This document shows positions 12,401-27,500 of a stretch of DNA of 64,000 nt, in pieces; position 1 is the stretch's first letter, and every line of letters begins with the position of its first letter. The stretch is taken from NCBI RefSeq assembly GCF_050624435.1, contig NC_134539.1, positions 141,518,025-141,582,024 on the forward strand, given 5' to 3'. This stretch comes from Tenrec ecaudatus. Lineage: Eukaryota; Chordata; Mammalia; Afrosoricida; Tenrecidae. Position numbers and translations under genes: made by a program. A model generated the notes under the pieces. It searched no databases, was not told the origin of the DNA, and worked only from the letters and a program-made list of their open reading frames with translations.

Positions 12401-15400
12401 TCTTTCTAGTTTGTCTTATTCTGTCAGCGCTTCTGAAACTGGCCTACCATGAGGGATCCAGTTAGTATTTGAAATATCGGTGGCAGAGTTTCCAGCATCA
12501 TAGCAACACACAAGCCACCATATACTCCTGAGGAAACAAAGGGTATGACTTTGTCCACACCTTACACCGAAGTCAGGATTCAATCCTATCTTAATTCTGC
12601 TGTTTAGTGTAGCAGAGAGCTCCCTCCACAATGGGATTGCAGCCAGAGACATAGAGTCCAGAATTATGATACATCACAGAAGGAATTATGGCTAGTAGGG
12701 ACATATTAATTTGTTACATCTCAGTGAGTTTCCCCCATCATTCATGTATAAAACAAAACCAAACTCACTGCCATTGAGTGGATTCCAATTCATAGTGACC
12801 CTGTGGGTCAGAGCATAACTTCCCATATGGGTTTCTGAGACTTTAAATCTTTACAAGAGTAGAAAGCCTGATTTTCCTCCTGTAGAGCCACTGGTGATTC
12901 ATACTACTAACCTTGTGACTGTCTGTCCAATGCATAACCCACTGTGCCACCAGGGGTCCTTGTCCTTCGAGCATATTCCCTTTAAATTTGTATTATGGAA
13001 ATTTTTATATCCTATTTCTTAGGCTTGACTTTAGATAATGTTGACTTTTTAAAAGAGTATTTGATTCATGTATAACTGCAGAAAAAGCATATTCTAACAG
13101 CATAAATGATGAAGTAAATAAAAACATGTGATCTCATAATTTAAGGATGTTTAAAAACATTGATCACCTATAGTATTATTAAACAGTATCATTGTTGCGG
13201 TTATTAAATCCCTCCTGTTATATTTTAAAATATTTTACATTCTTGGATTATTCTTATAATTCTTTCTAACTATCTACATTTCAAGGAGGAAAGTTTGACA
13301 TTACGGATATTAACTGTGTTCTTGAAAATATGGGGATAGACCTCATGCCTAAAGGAAGGTTGGAGCTGATGAATAATCCGCCAGTTGATTGTAAGCATTC
13401 AAATAACATTATAGAATTTAAAGGAATTTAGAGTTGTATACAGTCTTGTGTGAAAACTCCATTATTTACTCAGCAGTCAATAAAAAGATAGCAAAAAGAT
13501 TTAGGATGATTTGCTTATAGCTTTACTTTAAAAAGAAACCCCAATGATATAATTTGATGTTTAGTTTAGAAATAGTCTGTTGTCAATCAGGACAATGCAA
13601 CATGCATGTTTTACTTTTGAAACTATTGAGAAGGCTTCCCCGAGACTAAAAGGAGAGGTTTGTGAAAATAAATTCAATGAGAGTGAACTAAAAGAAGAAA
13701 AATGAAGAAATCTGGGAGAGACAGAGAAAAATAAGAGGTATGGAGCCAAGGAGTAGGTAGACAGGCTGAATTAAGGACTTTTCCCCAGCCCTTTATTGTT
13801 TGAGATTAAATCATCACTTCCTTAGGGTAAATGATAATTTTTGAAATGATTTTTAAAATGACTTAATGAATTTCCACATTATTTCTTGTGACCTTATTTT
13901 TGCTTTTCATCCAGTTAATCTGAAAACATTGCTGGATCGTGAGAAATCCCTTGAAGGTGAGTGAAATGCACACGGGACTGGCAGATCAATGAGAGATTGG
14001 CATGATTTGTATTATAATTTTCTAATCTTTAAATTGTGATTGTAGCCATGCTGTCTACTGATACCATGTGCCTATTTCTTCTGTGCTCGAGTTGATCTTA
14101 GCATACAATCTTGTGAGTTCCATCACAGAGGTAGTCCTATACTCTGGAGACTTTCCAGTTTGGAATAGGGGAGAAAACATCAGAGACTCCTCCAGTATCT
14201 TTTACAAAAATGGTAGGAACCAGAGCTGATCAGATATTTCTGTCACGTTAAAACATGCAGTTATGAAACTGAGAAAACAAAAGCAAACATTGCTTATTGA
14301 TGAAAAGTCTTAGATTTATTTGACATTATTGATACACTGAAAGACTTCATTGGGCCTTAGTTTTTATGCATTATGATAGCCATAATTCTCTGGGAAATTT
14401 GTTAATTTAATAATTAGATTTTGTTCACGTTCCTTTCTTTTCCCCAAGGTACAATTGTTGATGTTAGTAAACTGGGCACCGTTTTACAAAGCATGAAGAT
14501 TAACCTCACAGAAAAGGAAATTAATGACCTTAAGCAAAACATACTAGTTGATGGTAAGCTGTGAAGATATTATTTAAGTTTTTTGGAACAATCTGAGAAT
14601 ATGAGCTTCATAGGAGAACCCCAGAACATTTATTTTATCTTAATATTGTATTTAGTAAAACTTAGAAGAAAATCTACACTGGCTGTAAATTAATTTTGTC
14701 TCTTGATACTTTAAAAGAATTGAAGTTCAGCAATTTTCTCCACTGTCTAATATTTAGAATATGATCATGTTTTCTGTTAGACCCCTGAAGCTTTAGAGAG
14801 GGTATAGGAGAGTTTAGGAAGACGACATAAAATGGTAGAAACTTAAAACCAGAAATATCCAGAAAGTAAGCATTGCCCAAGATGGAATAGTATTAAAATG
14901 CCACCCTCCTCTTTTCTATTTACATAGACAAAGACAATAAAAGGGAACAAGTAGGAATGAGAGCTGTGGGGTATTACCCACATCATAGACATTGGCAGAT
15001 CTGCATAAGCCACCATGGGGGTCAGGGTCATAAAACATGTAGGCCAGACGGTGTGGAATTTACTCTTAACTTATGCAGTTGCCTTTATCCTGACATTATT
15101 GGACTTAACTCTGTGAATCAAGGGCTATTCCCAGGTCAATTGATAATCCCAAATAATTGATAATCTAGTTATACACCACATAGTGTTTTCTTGGTTGTAA
15201 TCTTTAGAGAAGCAGATTCCCAATACTTTGTTTTATGGTATGACTAGATGATTTCAGCAAACAAGTTTTCAATTAGTAATTGAGCACAAGCATATAAGGA
15301 ACTCTGGAAACTAGTACACCATCAAACCAAAACCCACCGCCAGACTAGCCTAAATACATACATCCTGGCTGCAACAAGTGGCTCAAGCATAGGAACAACT

Positions 15401-18400
15401 GTGAGGATGCTACAGGACCTGCAGTACTGCGTTCTGTTGTGCATAAGGTTGCTATGAGTCAGAAGTGATTGATGGCCCCTAGCAACAATAACCATGACGT
15501 GTGTGTGTGTGTGTGTGTGTGTGAGTGTGCACACTCTTGGAATCCCACATTCATATAGATGCAGCAAGAAGTAAAACCACTTTGCTCTTGGTTGTAACTA
15601 ATGACAGCTGTACCAAATATCAGTGACACATTGAGAAGGTAGATTCATACACAGTCATAAATATCGTATCAGCCTTCTCCCTTTACTCATTTACATTCAC
15701 TTCAGATTGACCCCAGTTGCACCCCGAGTCCTAGTCTAATCACCAAATATACATTCTCAGTTTACTATTTATTATTATTTATGGATATAGACTCTTCACC
15801 TCTCATGATAAAGTATGTTCTAATCTAGAGGCTTTGTGGAGTCCAAAGATTGAGGAATCTGTATGATTAGTCTTCCTTCTCAGAATTTTATCTAGTCCAT
15901 CAATTTTCTATGCACCATGAAAGATCTTTCTGTACCTACTTAATCATGTGACCAGGAATGTTGATGAGCAGTCCTTTCCATTATTGGAAGAGTTGCTACC
16001 CTGTCCTGCGGTGTCCCTGTGAGTCAGAGTTGACTTGGTGGCAGTTTGCTTTTTTTCATTAAAAGCTATAGGATCACTGGCACTACTGCCAGCCTTTCAG
16101 TAGTGAGGCAGCCTATGAGCTTCGGTGATGCCGTTTTCTTTGATAGCACTTTATCATCCTAAGAATAAAGGCTCCTAAGAGTTAATCGTATAGATATTTC
16201 CAGATTGACCTGAATTCATTTGATTCACAGTCCATTTACCTATTTAGCCATGTTCTAGTTTTGTAAGTTTTTATCATTATGTCTAAGTAATGTTTTATTT
16301 TACAGATAATGGAAAGATTGAGCTCAGTAAGTTAATGGACACTGTAACAGAAGTTATAGGTTAGTGAAAAGTTGAAGGCAATCATTCTTTGTCATTCTAC
16401 CTGTTTATTGATTTAAAATACCTAGAGTTAAAGTTTAAATTATACATTTTGGCAATAAAACATCAGGACATTGTTTTGTTAATAAATTGTTACTCTCCAG
16501 ATTATTTTCTACTTATATATTTTATTAGGAACATATTTAAATAAACCATAATCTTGGTCAACATTTTAAATAGTTTTATAAGTCTAAAGATACACTTTCA
16601 GAATAAAGAGAAATCCAAGTAACTTTGTTATAGATATTATTAGGATTAACAAAAATTTCTTATCTATCTACATTTTCAATTTTTAAAGGAAGAAATATTG
16701 CTGTCAGTGACCTGGAAAATGTTCTAGAAAACATGGGGATAGAGTTAACAGATAAGGAACAAGTCAAGCTAATGACAGATATACCAGTTGATGGTAAGAA
16801 TTTTACGTGACAAGTTAGCCTTTAATGCTTTTATGATTGTGCACAGTTTGTGAAACTTTAAACTTTTTATACATAAAAGGCTTTCTAAAAGTATAATTAC
16901 TAAGTTACCAAAAATTATACTCTATGAATTAAATCTAAGCTTTGTTATTTAATTTTTAGTTTGAGATTGTTAGCTTCTACAATTTATCAATCTGCCAAGA
17001 AAACAAAGCACTCCCGAGCATAGTGTGAGAGTATCCTTCATATTAATCTGGGAGATATGAGGACATAACAGTGGTAGAAGTTTACCAGGAGGCAAGAAAA
17101 AAAGAAATTAGAGAAAGAGCAAAATAATAAAGTCAGAAGTGAGTGTTTCAGCATGAAAGCGTGCCAGCGCTGGATAACAATGACTCACTATGTTACTATG
17201 CGTATCTTATCCCTTCCCCTATTTAAAAATGCATCAGCATGTAACTTGGAATTGTTCTGTACCTCATCGTAAAGTCTGATTTTCTGAGATTATACTGTTA
17301 ATGTATAATCCAGTTCATTTGCATATCACTTGGTCTGATTTATATCTTTCTCCAGCTAATGGAAAGATCTCTAAGAATAGACTGATGGATGTTTTCAAGT
17401 CTCTTAAAGGTGAGAATTACAGTGAAAAGCGATATAGATATGAGATCTACATGATTTATCTTCATACTATTTCCTGAGGATTTGATTGTGAATCCTCTGC
17501 CTTTTGTATGTGCACATGTGCTATATGAACACTTCTTTTCTGCTCCACTGAATTGTTGACTCTCCTTGTATCAATGTCACCGTTAGCTACCAGAATTTTT
17601 TAGTAGTCTTAATTTTTTTATTAGAACTTTCAGAAATATACAAAAGTAGAAAGAATAATATAATGAACTCACATATAATTAAAACCAAGATTTAACAATT
17701 ATGAGGATTTTGCCATACTCCTTTTTTTACTGAAATAGTTTAAAGTAAATCCTATTTCTACACATTGAAGTAAAGACTAGAGACCTTTTTATAGAACCAC
17801 AATGCCATTATCACACAAGAAGACTTAAAATAACCCCTCGGTATCATTGGGTGTCTTGTATAGTTTCAGGTTTCCCCAGATGTCACTACATAGTTTCATG
17901 TTTTTTTTTCAAATAATTAACCAACACGACTTGCAAAAACAAACAAAAAAAGAACACATTGCCATTGAGCCCCTGCGGGAAAGCAGTATTTTTTTCCTCT
18001 TCAAGAGTGACTGGTGTGTTTGAGCTGCTGACCTGTGGTGAGCAGCCCACCAGTAACCCACTAGGCCACCAGGTTTTTTTGGTTAAGAGCTCACACACTG
18101 TCTCTGTTATAACACTTAAATATTATTTAATCTACTGAGCTTCTTCCTGCCTCCTCTTTTAACAGATCTTTGATTTATTTTTTTAAAACACTTTATTAGG
18201 GGCTCATACAACTCTCATCACAATCCATACATATACATACATCAATTGTATAAAGTACATCTGTACATTCTTTGCCCTAATCATTTTTTTTCTTTTTTTA
18301 CATTTTATTAGGGGCTCATACAACTCTTATCACAATCCACACATATACAGACATCAATTGTATAAAGCACATCCGTACATACTTTGCCCTAATCACTCTC

Positions 18401-21400
18401 AAAGCATTTGCTCTCCACTTAAGCCCTCTGCATCAGGTCCTCTTTTTTTTCCCCTCCCTCCCCGCTCCCCCATCCCTCATGAGCCCTTGATAATCCACAG
18501 ATTGTTATTTTGTCATATCTTGCCCTATCTGGAGTCTCTCTTCCACCCTTGCTCTGCCGTCCATCTCCCAGGGAGGAGGTCACATGTGGATCCTTGTAAT
18601 CAGTTCCCCCTTTCCAACCCACTCACTCTCCACTCTCCCAGCATCGCCCCTCATACCCCTCAGATCTTTGATTTATTAAGGAAAATGTTTTAGTTGCTAG
18701 TTGTCTATAGAACTTGCCACTGTCTGCATTTTAAAATTTCCCATTTATTTGGTTTCTCTCCATTGTATCTTCTTTAAACCATAAGTTAACTCTAATACCT
18801 TACTAATTTTCAAGTCCAACATTTTTGACAAGTACATTTCATAGTCGATTCTGTGTGGTTCATATTACATTCCCTCAGAAAACACAGACCTATTTTTATC
18901 TTTTTTAATGGCTATCCATTTGTCCCCAGACTATTTACTTAAAAATTTCCTCAATTCAAGGCATCATTCTAGATATATACTTGATTTTCATATGGTCTTA
19001 CCTACTTTTAGAATTTATATTTCATTCCTTTGGTTTGTTTATGCATGCATTTTCACTAAATTATATTAATTATAAAAGCTTTATAGATTTTTAATATAGG
19101 TAGATTTCAACACACAATTTTCTTCTCCAGATCTGGGTGTGCTTTATGAAGATGTATTTTATGCGTGACTTTTACTAGTAGGGCTTTTGTATGTTCTGTT
19201 TTCATCCTACATTTGCTGTGAAACACCTTCCTAGTAAACACATCGACCTCTTAGCATTTAGAAACAATGTGGGTGGTCAAAGGACATATCCCAGGAACTT
19301 GCTTGCTGCCATCATGCCAAGGTAAAATCTATACATGGTGAAGAAATATATAGGCATGTTCCTCATTTGCTTCTCTTTTTTTTCCAAGGAGGGACTACTC
19401 ATGTCAATAACATAGAGACAATTTTGCAAAACACAGGAATGAATCTTACAGAAAGTGAAATTAATGATTTGATACACAATCTTCCACTTGATGGTAAGTA
19501 TTTAAAACACATTTGACCTGCTTGGGACTTCCCAAGAATATGGGATTCTACAGAAGAATCTCTGAAAACTCTTATTTATCATTAATAAGATAGAAAATAT
19601 TAAAAATTATTCCATCTACAAGTAAAATACTTCAATCTCTTGACATTTTCAGCAACTTTATTTCAGTTGAGAGAGTGGCCACGACCACTATCAGACCTGG
19701 ACAGGTTCGCAGCCTGATAACCAACCCCTAGGTAGGAAAGAGGTTACATAAGAAACATTAACATAGGGAAATTGAAACACATTAGAGAGCAATGAGTGTA
19801 GCCAAAGTGGAAAATTTTCCAAATGAACAAACATACGACTTGAATGTATGGAATGCCTCAATTCCAAGGCTCCCTGCTTTTGCATCTACTTACACACTCA
19901 TACCTGAGCTTGATTCCAGGATCCAAAGTCTAGTTTCCAGACTTTTAACCCCCCTTGATGGGCACAAGACATGCTGAAATTTCATGAATGCTAATTTAGG
20001 GCTAAACCCAAACCCAAATCAAATGAGCAAAAGTAAAATATCTTAACCTGGAAGCATTCCAGTGGGGCTAGGAAGTGTCTGTCTGAAATATTTTCTGACC
20101 ATCTTATAATCGATGATCAATCAGTAATTGTTCATTAAGGTGACGTACTTCCATCAATTCATAGCATTGGCACCATTCTCTAACATACATCTTTGTCAGC
20201 TTATTCTCCAATTTTCAGTGCTTTCATTCTACGAGAAATCATATGTAGATGGCCTCCATTCTCTTATTTTCTTTGCTTGAAATGATATAATCATTGGGAA
20301 CCGTGAATCTAGGTGCCAGAGACTATTTCTTTTTTAGCTCTAAAGGTCTGTCTGAAGTTATGACAGAACTGCCAGTCTTTTCATATTGGGGTTATCTTTT
20401 AGTCTTATCAGTTCTTTCTTCATTTTTAAGTAACAATTTAAGATCAACAAAGGCAAATGATAAATATCATTAAATAAAAATATATGTGAAATAAAAGAGA
20501 CATTGAGGAATGATTAAGACTCTTTGCTCTTCAATCATAATTTGAAAATTTAAAATAGTGTTTATTGGTGATTTGTCCAACTAAGGAGTTAACTTTGGGG
20601 TCTCATGTGAAATGAATCTTCCTGAAGGGCTAAGTCCCAGACCCATAGCCATAGTTATATATGCTGGAACAAGAAGGCCTTAAGCCTTGGATCCACATTT
20701 AAGTTGAAGCTTTTCTCAGAATGTATTTGTCAGCATATAGATGTGACAATACTGGTATGGGGAAGGTTTCGCTGAAATATGACCCAAGGAAGCATATACC
20801 CAAATTAAACAGCTCCCTGTACATCTAAAGGAAGTCTTAGAGGTATAATGGTTACGTGTTGGGCTGCAGTCCACATGATGTTTGTAATTGTTAATTCAAA
20901 TTTGATGAACACCACAAACTTTTGAATTAAGCAACAGTGACAACTTTCAGGGTTTGTAGAAATCCAAAAGTTCCTGGAATATTTTGGCTAGTTTTTTCCA
21001 TTTCATTTTCCATAAACTTTTTGAAGCCCCTTGCATGTGCTATCTGGAATATAGGAGATAATTCTGTTCTTTTACTTCCATTTTCCCGTTATTGCCTCTA
21101 GACCTGTAACTAGGCTTAAGTCACATGAATCCCTAAAGATGAAGTCCAAATGGCGACCAGGGAGAAGTGTGCTTGCTATACTACTAAAGAACTTCTGGAT
21201 TTTTCAAATGTTTACACACAGAAACTTGGAGAAGGTGCACAGGAATGGTTCTTCAGGGTGTGGAATCATGGCTGGTGCGAGGAACATAAGCTTGACTCAG
21301 TCTGAGTGTATTGAGATGTGTCCACTAAGTATAGATTCTTCATTCAATGTCCACTCTGCCTCCCTTATGATGTTACACTCTCTCTGCGAAGTTTGGTGCC

Positions 21401-21477
21401 CAGGCTGTCTTCCACAAGCTGCGACTAGCAAGCTCCAGATCTGTGTGGTTTGTTAGAGTCACAGAGATACGACACCA

Positions 21478-21528
<51 letters not shown>

Positions 21529-24500
21529 CAGCAGCAGCAGAATTAGGCCACAGTTTTATCACAGCAAAGAATTGCTTCAAAAGAAATGGAACAGGTCTTC
21601 GTGAGTTAATGAGTATGGGTAAAAAAGAAAGTGTTCTAAAATTGATTGTGGTAAAGATTGTACAACTCTTCTAGATATGGTTGAACTATTGAATTGTATG
21701 ATAAGTTGATAAAGTGCCAATAAAACTGTTTTAAAAAAAGAAATGAACTGAAGCATGCCCTACTCTTTAGATGATACCGTAAGCAAGCATAGAGAGGGTA
21801 CACGGCTGATCCAGGAGTGAAGCAGCTTCCGCTCTAGAGCTGAGAAGGGAGGTTGTCTAGGGTTAACACTCAGAGTTTCAGACTGGCACTTTCAAAGGAG
21901 CAGAATTGACTCCTGCCGATAGATGGTCAACCTTGGGTCTCATACATCTTTTCTTTCAGTGAGCACGTCTCAGCATTATCTGCAAGTGCAGTCCTGTGTC
22001 AGAGTTTTCACTAGGGTCTGGGTTCAAGGTGAAGGTGTTTACCCAGCCAGTTCTCACAGGGTCTTTTTTTCATTCCCTCAGCCGGCAGGGCAGAAGACTC
22101 TGTCCTGTCCCTGTCAATCTCCTCAAATCTTCTGATAGCTCTTTCAGGGGATTCTCTATTTCATGGGAGAAATCTGGATTGGAAAATGCTGTCTGACTCC
22201 TCCCTTTTTCCTTCCTACGGAGGAAAGTGGCACCTGTGGGCTCTCTAAAGTGGAATCTCCTGCAACCCCAAAAACACTAGATGCTGACACCCTAGATTCT
22301 ACCTCGTTCAAGCGCCCTGCCCCCCGGCCCTTTTATTTCCATATTAATGTCTTTTAAATACTTGTCTCTATACAGTTCTATTGAGTAACTTATGAAAAAT
22401 ATGCCAATCATTAGAATTGGGAGGTTGGCCTGAAAATGGTGACTATTATACTTATTTAAATGAATAATAACCTAATCTGCCAAAGTCAGTAAAAACGAAA
22501 AGGAAATAATATCTGGGCTCCCAGTAATTAAGAAGATAGTTCCATTAACACCTATTAAAACAATGATGAACTTTTCTAATTTTAAGGTTGGTTCTTGTTG
22601 TTGTTTTTGTTAGGTGCCATTGAGTCAGTTCCAACCCACAGTGACCTTATGAACAGCAGAATGAAACCTTGCCTGTGTTAGTCTGGGTAGACTAGAGAAA
22701 CAAATTTATGGACATTCATATATGTATAAGAAAGGTTTATATACAAGAGCAATTGAATATTGAGAAAACATCCCAGCCCAGTTCAGATCAAGTCCATAAA
22801 TCGGATATTAGCCCATATGTCCAATACCAATCTGTAAAGTCCTCTTCAGATTCAACGCAATACATGCAATGATGCTGCATGCAGGATGATCACAGGCCTA
22901 TGGGTGGAAAGTCTTGTGGATCCAGTGGTGCTGTAAGCATCTCATTGCTGGCAGGGGTCTCCTTGTGGCTTGTCAGCAAGAATGTCTTGCAGGGACTGTA
23001 TTCTACTGTAAGCACGCTATTTATCTCCTTAGCACCTCTGAATGAGTTCATCAAGCTACCACCTCTTTGACAGGCTAAACTCCACCCCTTCGCTCTTAAT
23101 CCTCAAATTTACAGCAGATCATGTAACAGCCACACTGCCCATCCTGCACCATCCTCGTCATAGTTCCTATGCTTGAGCCCATTGTTACAGCCCAGGTGGC
23201 AATCCATCTTCTTGAGGGCCTTCCTCTGTCTTCCACCTCTCCTTTACCAAACATGATCTTCTGCCCCAGGCTCAAAGTATGTAAGCCAAAGTTTCACCAT
23301 CAGGAGCACTCTGGCTGTACTTCTAAGAAAGATTTGTTTGTTCTTTCAGCAGTCCATGGTACTTTCAATATTCTTCTCCAGTACCATAATTCAAACGCAT
23401 TAATTCTTCTTCAATCTTCTTTATTCAGTGCCTAACTTTCACATGCATATGAGGCAATTGAAAATACCATGGCTTGGGTCAGGCGACTAGTTTTGAAAGT
23501 AACATCTTTACTTTTCACTACTCTAAGTAGGTCTTATGCCTAATGCAACTCATCCTTTGATCTCTTGACTGTTTCATTCATGAGCATTGATTGTGGATCC
23601 CAGCAAAACAAAATCCTTGACAACTGCAATCTTTTCTCCATTTATCCTGTTGTTATCTATTGGTCCAGTTGTGAGGATTTTATTCTTCCTTACTGGAATC
23701 CTGGTGGCAGAGTGGATATGTGTTTGCCTGCAACCTAAAGGTCTGCAGTTCAAAACTACCAACCACTTCACAAGAGAAAGGCTGGCATTCTATTCTATAA
23801 ACAGCTAAAGTCTTGGAAACTCACAAGTGGAAGTAAACTATTACTGCAGGGTCACTATGAGTCAACATTCACTCAGTGGCATTGAGTTCGGTTTCATTTG
23901 GTTTTCATTTCATCCATATTGAAAGTTGTAATTCTTGATTTTAGTCAGCAAGTGCTTCAAGTCCTCTCCCCTTTCAACAAGCAGAGAATGTCATCTGTAT
24001 GTCACAAGTTGTTAATAAACCTCTCCCTATTATTAATACTATATTCTTCTTCATATAAGCCAGCTTCTATGGTGATTTGCTCACATGCAGATTAGATAAG
24101 TATGGTGAGGATAACAACCCTGTTGCATGCCTGTCCTGTTTTTAAACCATGCAGTATTCCCTTGTACCATTCACACAGTTGCCTCTTGATCCATGTACAA
24201 GTTCCGCATGAGCACAATGGAATGTTCTGGAATTCCCATTTTTCTCAGGGTTATCCATAATATTTTTTATGAGCCACAGTGGAATTCTTTGGCATAGTCA
24301 ATAAACCACAAGTAAGCACCTCTCTGGAATTCTCTGATTTATGCCAAGATTCAGCTGACATCAGCAATGTTATCTCTTGTTTCATGTCCTCTTCAGAATC
24401 CAGCCTGCACTAATGCGCTTACGCATTTCTGTACAATGGACTGTGTCAACCACTGCTGGATAATCTTCAGAAAAATTTTATTTGAATTTGATATCAATGA

Positions 24501-27500
24501 TATCATTCTATAGTTTGAGATTTCTGTTTGGGCAACTTTCTTTGAAATGGGTATAGATAGGTATTTTTCCCAGTCAGTTGGCCAAGTAGTTGTCTTCCAA
24601 ATTTCCTGGCATCGATGAATAATGCATCCAGGGCTTCGTTAGATTACGGAAACATTTCCATTGGTGTTCTGACAATTCCTGGAGCCTTGCCTTTGGCTAA
24701 TGCTTTCCGTGCAGTATGGATTTCTTCCTAAAACACTGCTGGTTCTTGTTCATATACTACCTCCTAAATCGATGGAGTGTCAGCTAGTTCTTTTTTGTAC
24801 CGTGACTCTGTGTATTCTTAACATCTTGTGATGCTTCCTGCAGCATTTAATATTTTGCCCATAGAATATCTCAGTATTGCAACTTGCGGCTTGAACATTT
24901 TCCTGAATTCTTTCAGTTTAAGAAATGCTGAGTATGTTCTTCCCTTTCAGTTTTCTAGTTCTAGGTTTTATACATTTCTTTCTTTTAAAAAAATGTTTTA
25001 TTAGGGGCTCATACAACGCTTTTCACATTCCATACATACATCAATTGTGTAAAGCACATCTGTACACTCATTGCCCTCTTCATTCTCAAAACATTTGCTC
25101 TCCACTTAAGCCCCTGGCATCAGGTTCTCATTTTTCCCCTCCCTCCCCGCTCCCCCTTCCCTCATGATCCCTTGATAATTTATAAATTATTATTTTGTCA
25201 TATCTTGCCTTGTCCGATGTCTCCCTTCACCCCCTTTTCTGTTGTCTGTCCCCCAGGGAGGAGGTCCCATGTAGATCCTTGTAATCGGTTCCCTCTTTCC
25301 AACCCACGCTCCTTCTACCCTGCCAGTATCGCCACTCACATCCCTGGTCCTGAAGGTATCATCCACCCTGGATTCTCTGTGCTTCCAGTTCCTATCTGTA
25401 CCAGTATACATCCTCTGGTCTATCCAGATTTGCAAGGTAGAATTTGGGTCATGATAGTGGGGGGTGGGGAAGTATTTAGGAACTAGAGGAAAGTTGTATT
25501 TTTCATCGTTGCTACATTGCACCTTGACTGCCTTGTCTCCTCCCCTAGACCCCTCTGCAAAGGGATCTCCAGTGACCGACAAATGGGCTTTGGGTCTCCA
25601 CTCTGCACTCCCCCTTCATTCACTATGGTAAGATATTTTTGTTCTGATGATGCCTTATATCTGATTCCCTTCGACACCTCGTGATCGCACAGGCTGGTGT
25701 GCTTCTTCCATGTGGGCTTTGTTGCTTCTGAGCTAGATGGCTGCTTGTTTACCTTCAATAGTTCTTTATAATATTTGACTTTATCCTCTTGAAATTTTCT
25801 ATTCGCCATTTTTATTTCATCTTTTTCCCATCTACTTTAGCTACTCTGTGATGAAGAACAAGTTTCAGAGTATCTTCTGACATCCATTCTAATCTTTTCC
25901 TCTTTTTAATGACCATTTACTTTCTCTATTGTGGTTGTTACTTAATCTGTTGTCAGTTTGAGGATTGAGAGTGAAGGGGTGAAGTTTAGCCTGTCAAACA
26001 AGTGGTAACTTGATGATATCATTTGGAGGTGCTAAGGAGATAAATAGCTTGCTTGGGCTGGAATAAACACTCAGTCCTGCAAGACATTCTTACTGACAAG
26101 CCACATGGAAACAGGCTGATGGTAGCCAGAGTCTCGGAACTGGAGAAGCCACATGGAGACTCTTGCCAGCTCTGAGATGCTTACGGCACCAGTGGATCCG
26201 CAAGATTTTCCACCCATGGGCCTGAGATCGTCCTGCATTTGGCATCATTGCATGTATTGGGTGAGTCTGAAACAGAACTTATAGATTGGAATAGGATATA
26301 TGGGCTAATATCAGACTTTTGGACTGGGCTGGGATGTTTTCTCAATATTCAATCCCTCTGGTATATATATCTTTTTCTTATACACAGATGAGGGTTCATA
26401 GATTTGTTTCTCTAGTCTACCTGGACCAATACATTATGATATGTTGGGAGTGGGGTACTAGAGAGACAAATAATAAAAATGAAGAGTGGATGTTTGTTTG
26501 ACTTTTGCATCATGGTGGTTTTACTTCTTTGGCTAGCCAGTGGTCAGATATGTCGATGAAGTTTACTGGGTTGTTTTCTGGAAAGACTATGGGAAATTAA
26601 AGTTTTGATTCTTTGGTTGTTGTTTTTGGTTATTCCCTTTTGAAATGGTGAAAATGATTAATGTATATTTTGAGCTTGGGGGACAAAATCGCCCTTTGAA
26701 TATTTCAGAGTTGCTTAGGGAAAATGACTGATCTGAAGGTAGTGAGATCTCATGATTGCTTATAGTCAATTACTGATCGACCTAGTTGTCTACCCCACTC
26801 CTGGTACCATATGTGTTAGTCAAACCAGACTAACACATTTATGGATGATGTTCTTGATGTCCTCCTATATCTCTTCACATCTTCTGTCATTAGTGTTCAA
26901 TGTGTCAATTCTGTTCTTGAGATGTTCTCAAAATTCAGATAGGACAGACTTAAGGTCATATTTTTACTCTGGTGGGCTTGTTTTAATTTTCTTCAGCTTT
27001 ATCCTGAATTTATATATGAGAAATTGGTGATCTGTTCCACAGTTAGCCCTGGCCCGATTTTAGCTGCTGATGTGAGCAGTCAGCTTGATTACTGTGCATT
27101 GCATTTGGAGAAGTCCATGTGTATAGTCGCCTTTTGTGTTGTTGAAAAGGTACCGTATATACTCGTGTATAAATCCAAAATTGTGCTGAAAAACAGGTTC
27201 AGCTTATACACGGGTCAGTGGTACCCCTGCGAGGTGTAACATCTTGCTACCCCCCCCCTACCCGCCCCCCCAGGTAACGGATTAGCGCCCATTATCTTGC
27301 GGGTGATTTCCGTTTCTCCGCTGTTCATTCAAAGCCCCACTGACACTGCAGGGCTTTGACTGTTTGTTTACTCACATCTAACCAATCAAGAGCCGTCCTA
27401 TGACGTGTATCTTTGAGTAAGCCTTTTAAAGACCATGTGCGAAGGATGTGGCATGAATGGATGTCACCTGGTCAAGCCCCACTAACAAAAGGAGGAAATC

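Larger units (their letters stand above)
17600..19000 (-). repeat. Old L1-type 3' UTR remnant, antisense, broken by younger repeats
   Basis: 'cacatataattaaaacc', 'caattatgaggattttgcc', 'ggtatcattgggtgtct' and, after interruptions, 'gatctttgatttattaag' resemble antisense old L1 3' ends. It is split by an AfroSINE (17950-18085) and by LINE-tail family T copies (18185-18665). Confidence 0.5.
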
